Source of the DNA: Microbulbifer aggregans
GTDB lineage: Bacteria; Pseudomonadota; Gammaproteobacteria; Pseudomonadales; Cellvibrionaceae
Direction: 5' to 3'
DNA: 64,000 bases
Assembly (NCBI RefSeq): GCF_001750105.1
Contig: NZ_CP014143.1
Span: 3,565,501 to 3,629,500 of the forward strand
In this document: positions 49,387-58,973 of the stretch, one piece after another
How positions within the stretch are numbered: the first letter of the stretch is position 1
Layout of the letters: each line of letters begins with the position of its first letter
Program-made: the position numbers and the translations under genes
Notes under the pieces: model-generated
What the model was told of the DNA's origin: nothing
The model's database searches: none
The model's input: only the letters and a program-made list of their open reading frames with translations

Positions 49387-49665
49387 TCAACTCCGGTAAC
49401 CGTAGTACCAGCGCGCAGTGGTATCACCAATATTGCGCACCGAATGGTTTGCGCCGGCGGGAATCAGGAGTTCTTCACCAATCGACGGCCTGCTGACAGC
49501 GCCGTCGATTTCCACTTCCAGGATCCCCTCTGCCGGCATCAATAGCTCATCGACATCGTGTACAAAATCCTCCCAGCACTGGCCCGCAGGATCCGTCCAC
49601 AAGTCACAGGAAAAGCCGCGTCGCGCCCAGTCGGCACTGAGCGCGCTGGCATCGACACGGCTCAC
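49387..49665 (-). CDS. Small cupin-domain protein
   Basis: A 92-aa single-domain cupin. DELLMPAEGILEVEIDG is the first cupin motif and LLIPAGANHSVRNIG the second, with the usual metal-ligand His in GANHSV; several canonical ligands of motif 1 are replaced. Its start overlaps the pdxH stop by four bases (ATGA), so it is probably made together with PdxH. The ligand is unknown. Confidence 0.87.
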   Translation of the reverse strand: MSRVDASALSADWARRGFSCDLWTDPAGQCWEDFVHDVDELLMPAEGILEVEIDGAVSRPSIGEELLIPAGANHSVRNIGDTTARWYYGYRS

Positions 49666-50300
49666 GGCGACAGGCGTTCTATCTGCCAGCTGTCATCGTC
49701 CTGGCGGCGGTATATAAACCGGTCGTGCAGACGACTCGCCCGGCCCTGCCAGAACTCCACGGCCTGATGCACCACCCGGTAGCCTCCCCAGAATTCCGGC
49801 AGTGGAACCTCGCCCTCGCCGAAGCGGGCTTTCATTTCCTCAAAGCGCTCCTCAAGCTTGTCGCGGGATTCGATGGCATCGCTCTGGTGTGAAGCCCAGG
49901 CGGCCAGTTGGCTCTCCCGCGGACGAGAGTGAAAATAACTTTCCGCTTCCTCTCGGGTCAGCCTTTCAGCACGTCCGTAGACGATGACCTGACGCTCCAC
50001 GGACTGCCACGGAAACAGCAGGGATACCTGCGGGTTCTGTTCAATATCCCGCGCCTTGTGGCTTTTCAGGTTGGTGTAGAAAGCGAAGCCGCGTGCATCA
50101 TAGCCTTTGAGCAACACGATCCGCTGTGAGGGCTGGCCCTCGCTATCGACGCTGGCCAGGCTCATGCAGCTGGGGTCGGACAGATCCGTTTCCACCACTT
50201 CCTGTAACCACTGCTCGAACTGGTGGACGGGATCGTCCTTCAGATCCCCCCGATTGAGTCCGCCACGCAAATACTCCCGGCGCCACTGATCGATTTCCAT
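49662..50300 (-). CDS. pdxH: Pyridoxamine/pyridoxine 5'-phosphate oxidase
   Basis: FMN enzyme that forms pyridoxal 5'-phosphate, the last step of vitamin B6 synthesis and salvage. ATG 50300 (AAGGA nine bases upstream) gives 212 aa. Landmarks: RRIVL-type SQRIVLLKGYDARGFAFYTN, ASHQSD, LPEFWGGYRV and the C-terminal RLHDRFIYRR...WQIERLSP that binds PLP. The longer frame to 50399 is discarded for lack of conserved sequence. A cupin gene is coupled downstream. Confidence 0.97.
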   Translation of the reverse strand: MEIDQWRREYLRGGLNRGDLKDDPVHQFEQWLQEVVETDLSDPSCMSLASVDSEGQPSQRIVLLKGYDARGFAFYTNLKSHKARDIEQNPQVSLLFPWQSVERQVIVYGRAERLTREEAESYFHSRPRESQLAAWASHQSDAIESRDKLEERFEEMKARFGEGEVPLPEFWGGYRVVHQAVEFWQGRASRLHDRFIYRRQDDDSWQIERLSP

Positions 50301-50450
50301 AGTACTCCGTCCTTTCTGGCTGTGCCGTAAGTGTACTGCCTCCGCATCATTTTCCCAGAGGCCCGGCGGTGCCAAGTTTTCTGTCCGTCCCTGCGGCAAA
50401 TCAGTATTTTCCGGTGAATTTCACGCCCGAAGTGCAGACTCTGCGGGCGC

Positions 50451-50479
50451 TTGCGCGCTTCCTGCGGGGCGGCTAGGCT
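50451..50479 (+). promoter_or_regulatory. Possible promoter of the decarboxylase gene
   Basis: TTGCGC (50451-50456), 17-bp spacer, TAGGCT (50474-50479), 45 bp before the start codon. The -10 is a moderate match. Confidence 0.4.
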
Positions 50480-50523
50480 CGGCCATCAATCGAACAAACA
50501 ACAAACAGGGAATAAGAGCAGTT

Positions 50524-52128
50524 ATGTCCTCCGCACCCACTTGTGCCCAGGTGTTGATGCGCCTGCTGCGCGAATACCAGGTTGAAAAAGTCTTCGGTAT
50601 CCCCGGTGTCCACACCATCGAACTGTATCGCGGCCTGCCGGGCAGCGACCTTCAGCACGTGACCCCGCGGCACGAGCAGGGCGCCGCTTTTATGGCCGAT
50701 GGTTACGCCCGTGCCAGTGGCAAGGTCGGTGTCTGCTTTTTGATTACCGGCCCGGGACTCACCAATGCGGCCACCGCCATGGCCCAGGCCTATTCAGACT
50801 CCATCCCTATGCTGGTGATCTCCGCGGTCAACCGCCGCGAGGATCTGGGCATGGGCCGCGGGCGTTTACACGAATTGCCGCGCCAGAGCGATGTCAGCCG
50901 CGGTTACTGCATCTGGCAACACAGCCTTACCCAGGCAGAGCAATTGCCAGAGGTCATGCACCGGGCATTCCAGTTGCTCGGCTCCGGCCGTCCCGGCCCC
51001 GTGCATATTGAAATCCCCATCGACCTGTTCCCGGCGCCGATGCCCGGTTCGATTGATGACTATCGCGCGGCACCCGCAGCTGCCAGCCCTGCCGCCAGCA
51101 GCACAGCGATAGAGACTGCCGCCGCATGGCTGCAGAATGCAGAACGTCCGGTGATCCTGCTGGGTGGTGGTGCGCAGGCCTGCGGCACCGATGCCACTTC
51201 GCTGGCGGAAAAGCTGGCAGCACCGGTGTTCGAATCCCTCGCCGCAAAGGGCATCGTCGACGAGCGTCACCCGCTCTGCGGTGGCGCCAACCTGAGCTTC
51301 GACGCCGTGCGTAATCGGATTGAAAGTGCCGATGTGGTACTCGCCGTTGCAACGGAGCTGGCGGAAACCGACCGCAACCTGGTGCGTGAAAACTACAACT
51401 TCAAGGGCAAGCTGATCCGCGTCGACATCGATGCCGGGCAGCTGGTCTGCAACGCCAATCCGGACCTCGCCATCTGTGCAGATGCGGCCGAGACCCTGGC
51501 CCAGCTGAACCGCGCCCTGCCGGAAGGTAACGCAGAGCGCCGAGACCGGGTCGCCGGCGAACTGGAAGAGATCCTGCAAGCATGCCGCAAGGAGTGGTGG
51601 CCCGGTTCCGAAGAGCGTTTCCCCTGGGTACAGGCCCTGCGCGAGGCCCTGCCGGACGACGGCGTACTGGTAACAGACTCTACCCAGCTGGCCTATAACA
51701 CCAACCACGCCCTGCCCCTGTATCAGCCCCGCAGTCACGTGACCTGCACCACTGGTTACGGCACCCTCGGATTCGCCCTGCCGGCGGCAATCGGCGCACG
51801 ACTTTCCAGCGAGCGGGATGTCGTGGCATTGATCGGCGACGGAGGTCTGATGTTTACTCTCGGCGAACTGGCAGTGGCCGTGGAACAGCAACTGCCCCTG
51901 CCGATCCTGGTGTGGAATAACGCCGGCTACGGTGAAATCCGCGATTTTATGGATGACGCAAAGGTGCCCCAGGAGGGCGTCAACCTGCGCACCCCGGACT
52001 TTGTCGCCATGGCCAAATCCTTTGGCGCCGAGGGCTGCCTGATCGATCGCCCGGAACAGCTGGGGCCGGCAGTCGCCGAAGCCCTGAGCCGCAACACACC
52101 GACCATTATTGAAATCACCGCGCCCTGA
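50524..52128 (+). CDS. ThDP-dependent 5-guanidino-2-oxopentanoate decarboxylase (AruI-like)
   Basis: A 534-aa thiamine-diphosphate enzyme. The N-terminal Pyr domain has the catalytic Glu in RHEQGAAFMADGYAR; the central domain binds no obvious FAD; the C-terminal PP domain has the ThDP motif from GDGGLMFTLGELAV to VWNN. Wording is closer to AruI than to acetolactate synthase. AruI decarboxylates 2-ketoarginine to 4-guanidinobutyraldehyde in the arginine transaminase pathway of Pseudomonas. An aldehyde dehydrogenase 23 bp downstream could take the product, which supports the call; the transaminase AruH is not in the window. Confidence 0.82.
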   Translation: MSSAPTCAQVLMRLLREYQVEKVFGIPGVHTIELYRGLPGSDLQHVTPRHEQGAAFMADGYARASGKVGVCFLITGPGLTNAATAMAQAYSDSIPMLVISAVNRREDLGMGRGRLHELPRQSDVSRGYCIWQHSLTQAEQLPEVMHRAFQLLGSGRPGPVHIEIPIDLFPAPMPGSIDDYRAAPAAASPAASSTAIETAAAWLQNAERPVILLGGGAQACGTDATSLAEKLAAPVFESLAAKGIVDERHPLCGGANLSFDAVRNRIESADVVLAVATELAETDRNLVRENYNFKGKLIRVDIDAGQLVCNANPDLAICADAAETLAQLNRALPEGNAERRDRVAGELEEILQACRKEWWPGSEERFPWVQALREALPDDGVLVTDSTQLAYNTNHALPLYQPRSHVTCTTGYGTLGFALPAAIGARLSSERDVVALIGDGGLMFTLGELAVAVEQQLPLPILVWNNAGYGEIRDFMDDAKVPQEGVNLRTPDFVAMAKSFGAEGCLIDRPEQLGPAVAEALSRNTPTIIEITAP

Positions 52129-52151
52129 AGGGCCACAGACGGAATGGTGTT

Positions 52152-53585
52152 ATGACTGATTTGAGCAAACTGCATACCGACAAGCTGTATATCAATGGCC
52201 AGTGGCAAAATTCACATGGCGGCGACCTGCATGCGGTGATCTGCCCGGCCACCGAGGAAAAGATCTGCGACGTGGTCCAGGGCACTGCGGAGGACGTGGA
52301 TCTGGCCGTGCAGGCCGCGCGCGAGGCGTTCAAGACCTGGCGCACTACCACTGCTGCCGAGCGCGCCGCTTTCCTGAACGCTATTGCCGATGGCATGGAG
52401 GCGCGCAAGGAAGAACTGATTGAGGCAGTATCCGTGGCGCTGGGCTGTCCGGCGCACATCACTGAATGGCTGCACGTGGATGGCCCCATTTACGCCACCC
52501 GCTATTACGCCAAGCGCGCCCACCTGATGGAAGAGACCGAAAAAGCTGGTCACTCACTGATCATGCGCGAGCCGGTGGGCGTATGTGGCTTTATCACACC
52601 GTGGAACTACCCCCTGCACCAGTTTGTCGGCAAGGTGGCCCCGGCCATCGCCGCCGGCTGCACCATGATTGCCAAACCCTCGGAGATGACGCCTCTGCAG
52701 GACTATGTGATGGCGGAAATCATCGATTCCGTGGGCCTGCCCGCCGGTGTCTTCAACCTGGTGCCCGGCGCCGGCCCGATCGTCGGTGCGGCCCTGTCCG
52801 CCCACCCGGATATCGACATGGTTTCATTTACCGGTTCCACCCGTGCCGGGGTGGAAGTGGCCCGGGCAGCGGCGCCGACCGTCAAACGTGTTTGTCAGGA
52901 ACTGGGCGGCAAGTCGCCGTTTATCATCACTCCCGATGCGGACCTCGAGGCCGCAGTGCGCTGGGGCTGTGAGGACGTGTTCATCAATACCGGGCAGACC
53001 TGTACCGCCCTGACCCGCATGCTGGTGCCGGCTGATCGCTACGAGGAAGCGGTGGAAATCGCCAAGCGCGTGGCCGAGGAGGTGAAACTGGGCAAGGGTG
53101 GCGACGCCTTCATGGGCCCACTGTCGTCCGCGCGCCAGCGCGAGATCGTGCGCAGTTACATCGACAAGGGGGTCAGCGAGGGTGCGCGCCTGGTGGCCGG
53201 TGGTGCGGAGGCCCCCGAGGGCCTGGAGCAAGGCTTCTACGTCAAGCCCACGGTCTTTGCCGACGTCACCAACGACATGACCATCGCCCGCGAAGAGATC
53301 TTTGGTCCGGTGACCTGCCTTATCCCCTACAAGGACCTGGATGAGGCCATCGCCATCGCCAACGACAGCGAGTACGGCCTGTCCAGCGGTGTCTGGGCCA
53401 AGGATGCCGAGAGTGCGCTGCCGGTGGTGCGCCGCCTGGAGGCCGGACTCTGCTTCGTCAACGGTGGCGAGTTCAACTACGACGCGCCCTTCGGCGGTTT
53501 CAAGCGCTCTGGCAACGGACGCGAGTTCGGTGAAGCCGGTCTCGATGAGTTTATCGAACTGAAATCCGTGCAGATGCCGGCATAA
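52152..53585 (+). CDS. NAD(P)+-dependent aldehyde dehydrogenase
   Basis: A 477-aa ALDH-superfamily enzyme with the catalytic Cys in NTGQTCTALTR, general-base Glu in CQELGGKSP, TPWNYPLHQ (Asn of the oxyanion hole), FTGSTRAG (cofactor) and the C-terminal PFGGFKRSGNGREFG. Its position directly after the AruI-like decarboxylase suggests oxidation of 4-guanidinobutyraldehyde to 4-guanidinobutyrate (KauB-like), an inference from context. A 9-bp hairpin follows. Confidence 0.9.
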   Translation: MTDLSKLHTDKLYINGQWQNSHGGDLHAVICPATEEKICDVVQGTAEDVDLAVQAAREAFKTWRTTTAAERAAFLNAIADGMEARKEELIEAVSVALGCPAHITEWLHVDGPIYATRYYAKRAHLMEETEKAGHSLIMREPVGVCGFITPWNYPLHQFVGKVAPAIAAGCTMIAKPSEMTPLQDYVMAEIIDSVGLPAGVFNLVPGAGPIVGAALSAHPDIDMVSFTGSTRAGVEVARAAAPTVKRVCQELGGKSPFIITPDADLEAAVRWGCEDVFINTGQTCTALTRMLVPADRYEEAVEIAKRVAEEVKLGKGGDAFMGPLSSARQREIVRSYIDKGVSEGARLVAGGAEAPEGLEQGFYVKPTVFADVTNDMTIAREEIFGPVTCLIPYKDLDEAIAIANDSEYGLSSGVWAKDAESALPVVRRLEAGLCFVNGGEFNYDAPFGGFKRSGNGREFGEAGLDEFIELKSVQMPA

Positions 53586-53593
53586 ACCTCTGC

Positions 53594-53615
53594 GCTGCCC
53601 CCGCCCGGGGGCAGC
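53594..53615 (+). terminator. GC-rich hairpin after the aldehyde dehydrogenase
   Basis: A perfect 9-bp stem (53594-53602 with 53607-53615) and 4-nt loop, 9 bp past the stop. No T-run follows. Confidence 0.55.
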
Positions 53616-53619
53616 CGAG

Positions 53620-53648
53620 TTGACTGTCCATTCCCGCCCCGCTATCTT
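53620..53648 (+). promoter_or_regulatory. Sigma-70 promoter of the structured leader
   Basis: TTGACT (53620-53625), exactly 17 bp, TATCTT (53643-53648). It is one of the best-matching promoters in the window and predicts transcription from about 53655, giving a leader of about 195 nt. Confidence 0.65.
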
Positions 53649-53654
53649 TCTCCC

Positions 53655-53851
53655 CGACATCAAGAGAGTGGCTGACGCCAACGCCAACCTGCCAACCGGG
53701 GCAAGGTGGTTGCTCTCTCACCGGAGATACACGGGGAGAGAGGATGGGACTCGATTTTCCACAAGAAAATCTCGGGTAATCCAACCGGAATTGCGAATCT
53801 CGCTTCGCAGCTTCCACGTCAGCCCTCCAAAGCTTTTAACTTGGAGGGACC
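53655..53851 (+). promoter_or_regulatory. Structured 5' leader with Shine-Dalgarno inside a hairpin
   Basis: Four perfect inverted repeats occur in order: 53713-53719/53736-53742 (7 bp), 53753-53759/53765-53771 (7 bp, 5-nt loop), 53793-53797/53804-53808 (5 bp) and 53823-53830/53841-53848 (8 bp, 10-nt loop). The right arm of the last contains the complete Shine-Dalgarno (TTGGAGGG) three bases before ATG 53852. Closed, it would block initiation, as in RNA thermometers or translational switches. It does not match a riboswitch class I know; folding is inferred by eye. Confidence 0.6.
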
Positions 53852-54067
53852 ATGTCCGAATCACTGATTTCCAGCAAAGCATTCATCGAGATACAGATCG
53901 CCAACCAGCGCAGCCGCACTGCAGTCAGAGCCGTGCGCCAGGGCGATCGCCAGCTGCTGTGGCAACTGCTGTTCGACACTGCCGAGGAAGCGTTAGAATT
54001 CGCCACCACCTGCCGCACCAGTGAAATACCGGTCACGGCCCACAAGGCCTGTGAACTGGCGGGTTGA
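53852..54067 (+). CDS. Unknown 71-aa protein behind the structured leader
   Basis: I do not recognise this protein. It is soluble, with no signal peptide or membrane helix, a likely alpha-helical middle (QLLWQLLFDTAEEALEFATT) and two cysteines near the end (TTCRTSEIPVTAHKACE). A real gene is supported by the strong GGAGGG ribosome-binding site, an upstream sigma-70 promoter and a following inverted repeat. It precedes kbl-tdh by 95 bp on the same strand and may be a regulated leader gene for threonine breakdown, or independent. Confidence 0.6.
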   Translation: MSESLISSKAFIEIQIANQRSRTAVRAVRQGDRQLLWQLLFDTAEEALEFATTCRTSEIPVTAHKACELAG

Positions 54068-54088
54068 ACGCTAACCTTGTGTATTCGC

Positions 54089-54119
54089 CAGTGTATCCGG
54101 GCATTCAGCGGATACACTG
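54089..54119. repeat. 11-bp inverted repeat between the 71-aa ORF and kbl
   Basis: A perfect 11-bp stem (54089-54099 with 54109-54119), 9-nt loop, 43 bp before kbl. Without a T-run it may be a weak terminator, a processing site or an operator. Confidence 0.6.
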
Positions 54120-54162
54120 CCGGGCGCCACAAGCGCACATCTGAGGAGCCAACAAAAACACC

Positions 54163-55362
54163 ATGTCCAAGTCAGAGCAATTCTTCCAGCATCTGCGCGA
54201 TGAACTGAAGCAGATCGAGGCCGATGGCCTGTACAAGCGCGAGCGCATCATTACCTCCCAGCAGGCGGCCGAAATCCAGGTCAACAACGAACTGCCGGTG
54301 CTGAATTTCTGTGCCAACAACTACCTCGGCCTGGCCAACCACCCGGACCTGATCGCCGCGGCGAAAGAGGGCCTGGACCAGTACGGCTTTGGCATGGCAT
54401 CCGTGCGCTTTATCTGCGGTACCCAGGACATTCACAAGGCGCTCGAGTCCCGTCTGTCGGAATTCCTGCGCACCGAGGACACCATCCTCTACACCTCGTG
54501 CTTTGATGCCAACGGCGGCCTGTTTGAAACCCTGCTGGGCCCCGAGGACGCCATCATCTCCGATGCCCTGAACCATGCCTCGATCATCGATGGCGTGCGC
54601 CTGTGCAAGGCCAAGCGCTTCCGCTACGCCAACAACGATATGGCAGACCTGGAAGCCAAACTGAAAGAAGCCGATGCTGCCGGTGCGCGCACCAAGCTGA
54701 TCGCCACCGATGGCGTCTTCTCCATGGACGGCGTCATCGCCGACCTGAAGACACTGTGCGACCTGGCAGACAAGTACGACGCCCTGGTAATGGTGGACGA
54801 CTCCCACGCGGTGGGCTTCCTCGGTGAGCACGGCCGCGGTACCCACGAGTACTGCGATGTCATCGACCGGGTCGATATCATCACCGGCACCCTGGGCAAG
54901 GCTCTTGGTGGTGCTTCCGGCGGCTACACCTCCGGGCGCAAAGAAATCATCGACCTGCTGCGCCAGCGCTCGCGCCCGTACCTGTTCTCCAACTCCGTGG
55001 CCCCGGCCATCGTCACCGCGTCCCTGAAAGTGCTGGACATGCTGATGGAAGGCGGCGAATTGCGGGAGCAAGTGCAGGAGAACTCCGCCTACTTCCGCCG
55101 CCGCATGTCCGAGGCCGGCTTCACCCTGGCAGGCGCCGATCATCCGATCATTCCGGTGATGGTAGGCGACGCGGCCCTCGCCCAGAAGATGGCCGACATG
55201 ATGCTCGAGCGCGGTATCTATGTAGTGGGCTTCTTCTACCCGGTGGTGCCCAAAGGGCAGGCCCGGATCCGCACCCAGATGTCCGCCGCGCATACCCGCG
55301 AGCAACTGGACCGCTGTATCGATGCCTTCGTGGAAGTGGGCAAAGAGCTCGATATCATTTAA
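54163..55362 (+). CDS. kbl: Glycine C-acetyltransferase (2-amino-3-ketobutyrate CoA ligase)
   Basis: PLP enzyme that cleaves 2-amino-3-ketobutyrate with CoA to glycine and acetyl-CoA, the second step of threonine catabolism. The 399-aa protein shows [42 protein letters not shown] and the PLP-lysine motif [17 protein letters not shown]. It precedes tdh by 90 bp, the standard operon. Confidence 0.97.
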   Translation: MSKSEQFFQHLRDELKQIEADGLYKRERIITSQQAAEIQVNNELPVLNFCANNYLGLANHPDLIAAAKEGLDQYGFGMASVRFICGTQDIHKALESRLSEFLRTEDTILYTSCFDANGGLFETLLGPEDAIISDALNHASIIDGVRLCKAKRFRYANNDMADLEAKLKEADAAGARTKLIATDGVFSMDGVIADLKTLCDLADKYDALVMVDDSHAVGFLGEHGRGTHEYCDVIDRVDIITGTLGKALGGASGGYTSGRKEIIDLLRQRSRPYLFSNSVAPAIVTASLKVLDMLMEGGELREQVQENSAYFRRRMSEAGFTLAGADHPIIPVMVGDAALAQKMADMMLERGIYVVGFFYPVVPKGQARIRTQMSAAHTREQLDRCIDAFVEVGKELDII

Positions 55363-55452
55363 TCCATTCATTCACCGCGACCCGGGTTCTGCCACAAGCG
55401 GACTCCGGGTCTTGTGCTGGCCGGCTTACCGCCGCCAGAAACGGGATAACGC

Positions 55453-56478
<1,026 letters not shown>

Positions 56479-56492
56479 TCCCCCCGCCGGAA

Positions 56493-56527
56493 CCGGGTCA
56501 CCCCCAGAGGGTGATCCGGGCCCTCTT
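56493..56527 (+). terminator. Terminator after tdh
   Basis: An 11-bp stem with one G-U pair (56493-56503 with 56509-56519), 5-nt loop, followed by a short pyrimidine stretch with TTTT. Confidence 0.75.
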
Positions 56528-56692
56528 TTCCCACATATCCTCCTCCTGTGAGGCCGGTGACCGCCGGTTCCCCTCAAATCGGGCAACTTCGCCCAACAGC
56601 GCCTAGACTCAGGTGACAGACTTCACACACGAATTTACGCGCCAGCGGTCAGTGCAGTTACGCGTATGGCCGGCGAAATGGAGGAGCAGACC

Positions 56693-57223
56693 ATGAAACT
56701 GACATATCGATTCCTGGTGGGCGCAGCGGCGCTAACTGTTGCGGTCTTTGCCCGCGCGGATGTGGTTATCGAAATGCACGCCGTCAGCAAGGACGGCGTG
56801 GGCAAATCCCTCGGCAAAGTCGTGGCAACCCAATCCAAGTACGGTGTTGTGTTTACGCCGATGCTGGAAGGGCTGCCATCGCCGGGCACACTGCACGGCT
56901 TCCACGTGCACGAGAATCCCAGCTGTGAGCCGGGCGAGAAAGACGGCAAGGTGGTGCCGGCCCTGGCGGCGGGTAGTCACTATGACCCCAAGAAAACCAA
57001 CCGGCACAGCTTCCCGTGGGGCACCGGCCATCTCGGTGACCTGCCGGCCCTTTATATCGACATGGACGGCAAGGCCAATAGTCCGGTGCTGGCGCCGCGC
57101 CTGAAGCTCTCAGACCTGAAAGGCCGCGCCCTGATGATTCATGCCGGAGGAGACAACTACTCCGACCAGCCGAAGCCACTGGGCGGCGGTGGTGGGAGGG
57201 TCGCCTGTGGCGTGATCCGCTGA
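56693..57223 (+). CDS. sodC: Periplasmic Cu/Zn superoxide dismutase
   Basis: Dismutates superoxide in the periplasm. ATG 56693 with GGAGGAG six bases upstream gives 176 aa; residues 1-22 form a signal peptide (ending ARA). Metal ligands are visible in [11 protein letters not shown] (Cu), the later [14 protein letters not shown] and GHLGDLPAL (zinc loop) and [13 protein letters not shown], with the conserved disulfide and [12 protein letters not shown]. Bacterial SodC length fits. Confidence 0.96.
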   Translation: MKLTYRFLVGAAALTVAVFARADVVIEMHAVSKDGVGKSLGKVVATQSKYGVVFTPMLEGLPSPGTLHGFHVHENPSCEPGEKDGKVVPALAAGSHYDPKKTNRHSFPWGTGHLGDLPALYIDMDGKANSPVLAPRLKLSDLKGRALMIHAGGDNYSDQPKPLGGGGGRVACGVIR

Positions 57224-57233
57224 GCACCGAGCC

Positions 57234-57362
57234 TTGAAGCGGATCATCATCCCCCTTCTGTTGGCCCTGGTACTCCTCGCCCTGGCCGGCACCATCCAGC
57301 AGTGCACCAAGGGCGAGCGTGAGGTTTCCCCGGCCACAGAGGAAAGCGGCCAGGCGCCGTAA
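57234..57362 (+). CDS. Possible 42-aa single-helix membrane peptide
   Basis: A short frame starting at TTG 57234, 10 bp after sodC. It encodes a basic start (MKR), one strong hydrophobic helix (IIIPLLLALVLLALAGTI), a Cys, and a polar Glu-rich tail. There is no good Shine-Dalgarno, so translation would depend on coupling to sodC. The topology is convincing, the gene less so. Confidence 0.35.
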   Translation: MKRIIIPLLLALVLLALAGTIQQCTKGEREVSPATEESGQAP

Positions 57363-57381
57363 CGCTCCTCTCTCCGGCAAA

Positions 57382-57406
57382 GCGCTGGTCCAACCGGGAC
57401 CAGCGC
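57382..57406. terminator. Bidirectional hairpin between sodC and the lipase gene
   Basis: A perfect 10-bp stem (57382-57391 with 57397-57406), 5-nt loop, between convergent genes. It lacks clear T-runs. Confidence 0.6.
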
Positions 57407-57413
57407 CCCACCG

Positions 57414-58127
57414 TCAGCGGATCAATGACACCTGGCGGTCGTAGGTGTAGGACTGCAGGCCGAAATGGCCATAGGGGTAGGTATAGCTCGCACGCTCACC
57501 GGCAATCTGACTCGAGTGCACACCACCCACAGTGCATACCCCAGTGGCACAGACGATCTGGTCCGACCAGCTTTTGATGCTGTACACGCGGCTTGCAATG
57601 GCCTTGCCATACAACCAGTCGAGGAAGGGGCTGGACACAGACAGGCCATAGTAACCACAGGTGCTGTTGAAGACATTGAAGGGATAGGTGCCGCAGGTCC
57701 AGAGCCCCCGATAGGCACCGGCAATTCCTACGAAGGCATCCACTTTATCCCTTACACCTGCCTTCACAATCTGCTGGGCGGCCAGCGTCACGCCCATGGA
57801 GTGACCGATCACGTCGATCTTCCCCGTACAGGAATTGGCAATGGCATTCTGGATGGCATTGCGTACCGGCGTCTCTTCCGAGCCGTTATGGTCATTACAC
57901 GCGGCACAACTTTTCGAGCCCCAGTTGGGCAGGTAAATCTGTGCACTCGAATACCCCTGACTATTCAGCGCCTGCACGGTATTGTCCCAGTCCCCGGGTG
58001 ATCCGGAATTTCCGTGCACCAGCACGACATTGTCGCTGCAGGCGGCATAACTGCCTGCGGCCAGTAGCCATGAGCAGAACAAGGCGAGAAAACCGACAGC
58101 ACGTGCCGGTAGCGATCGATATGACAT
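57414..58127 (-). CDS. Secreted lipase/esterase
   Basis: A 237-aa exported alpha/beta hydrolase with a signal peptide (1-29, SYA) and the small-lipase layout: VVLVHGNSGSPGDWDN (oxyanion loop), nucleophile Ser in VIGHSMGVTLA, probable Asp in KSWSDQIVC and His in YPYGHFGLQ. Six or more cysteines in the mature part suggest disulfides. It resembles class-2 triacylglycerol lipases. AGGG lies five bases before ATG 58127. Confidence 0.88.
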   Translation of the reverse strand: MSYRSLPARAVGFLALFCSWLLAAGSYAACSDNVVLVHGNSGSPGDWDNTVQALNSQGYSSAQIYLPNWGSKSCAACNDHNGSEETPVRNAIQNAIANSCTGKIDVIGHSMGVTLAAQQIVKAGVRDKVDAFVGIAGAYRGLWTCGTYPFNVFNSTCGYYGLSVSSPFLDWLYGKAIASRVYSIKSWSDQIVCATGVCTVGGVHSSQIAGERASYTYPYGHFGLQSYTYDRQVSLIR

Positions 58128-58406
58128 GGTTTCCCTCTGTTTTCTCTCATTATTTTTGTGTGGTGCAGTCCGTTATCCGTCTGCCCTTTTTCCTGTGAGG
58201 GGAAGCCAACCGCAAACCTCTAACGCGAGTGACCTCCACTGTCGAGAATCGACCGGGATAACCCGGAGAAAAAATCAGACCAAAGTCGTAGATGGCGCCC
58301 GCTTGATGGACGCAGCGCACATTTTGAGGTGTCTGGCGCAGAATATTCCCAGTCACAATCCGAACTAACGGCTAAACACGGCGTGAAAAAACACTATGCT
58401 GCTGAG

Positions 58407-58973
58407 ATGGAGAGAAGCAATTTCAGAGTACTAATCACCCTCGGCATCGCCCTGCTGTTACTGGCAACCGTCGGTTACCTGTTTTATGCCAACCGCGAGC
58501 ACCAGATCCGCATTCCGGAGGCCGAGCTGCAGCAGCGGTTCGAGCGGCGCCTGCCGCTGACCAAAACCTATCTGAAGTTTTTTGATGTCACCCTGGAAAA
58601 CCCCCGGGTCGATTTACTTGAAGAGACAGGCCGCATCAGCGCCGGCATGGATGTGCAGGTGCAGATTCGCACCCCGGGAAAAACCCGGAGTTATGGCGGC
58701 ACCGTGGATGTGGCCGGCCTGGTGCGTTACGAATCGGCGAGCGGCAGATTTTTTCTTTTCGAGCCGCAAATCGAGCGGCTGGAACTGGGGGACCTGAAAG
58801 ACCCGACCCTAGAGCGGGTACGCGCCGTCACCCAGAAAGCCCTGGAGGAGTATTTCTCTATTCAACCACTATACGAATTGAAACCCGGCGACATCCGCCA
58901 GCGGGCCGCTCGTATGGTGCTGCGCAATGTCGAAATCGAGGACGAAGAGCTGGTCATTACCCTCGGTCTTTAG
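58407..58973 (+). CDS. DUF1439 (YceB-like) membrane-anchored protein
   Basis: A 188-aa protein with an N-terminal hydrophobic anchor (about 8-27) and a DUF1439 domain (IRIPEAELQQRFERRLPL, LENPRVDL, VDVAGLVRYESASGRFFL, and the conserved IRQRAARMVLRNVEIEDEEL end). E. coli YceB is a lipoprotein; this one lacks a lipobox and seems to keep an uncleaved helix. ATG 58407 is chosen; GTG 58383 is possible. It overlaps the antiporter gene by 17 bp in convergent orientation. Confidence 0.85.
   Translation: MERSNFRVLITLGIALLLLATVGYLFYANREHQIRIPEAELQQRFERRLPLTKTYLKFFDVTLENPRVDLLEETGRISAGMDVQVQIRTPGKTRSYGGTVDVAGLVRYESASGRFFLFEPQIERLELGDLKDPTLERVRAVTQKALEEYFSIQPLYELKPGDIRQRAARMVLRNVEIEDEELVITLGL

Noticed and set aside
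49236..49496. 86-aa plus-strand frame upstream of the cupin gene
   Set aside because: Runs antisense into the cupin gene and has no family resemblance.
53655..53851. Glycine or other known riboswitch before kbl-tdh
   Set aside because: I could not match the conserved core of the glycine class or others I know; an Rfam search would settle it.
54172..55371. 399-aa minus-strand frame
   Set aside because: Mirror of kbl over its whole length; kbl has the conserved PLP motif.
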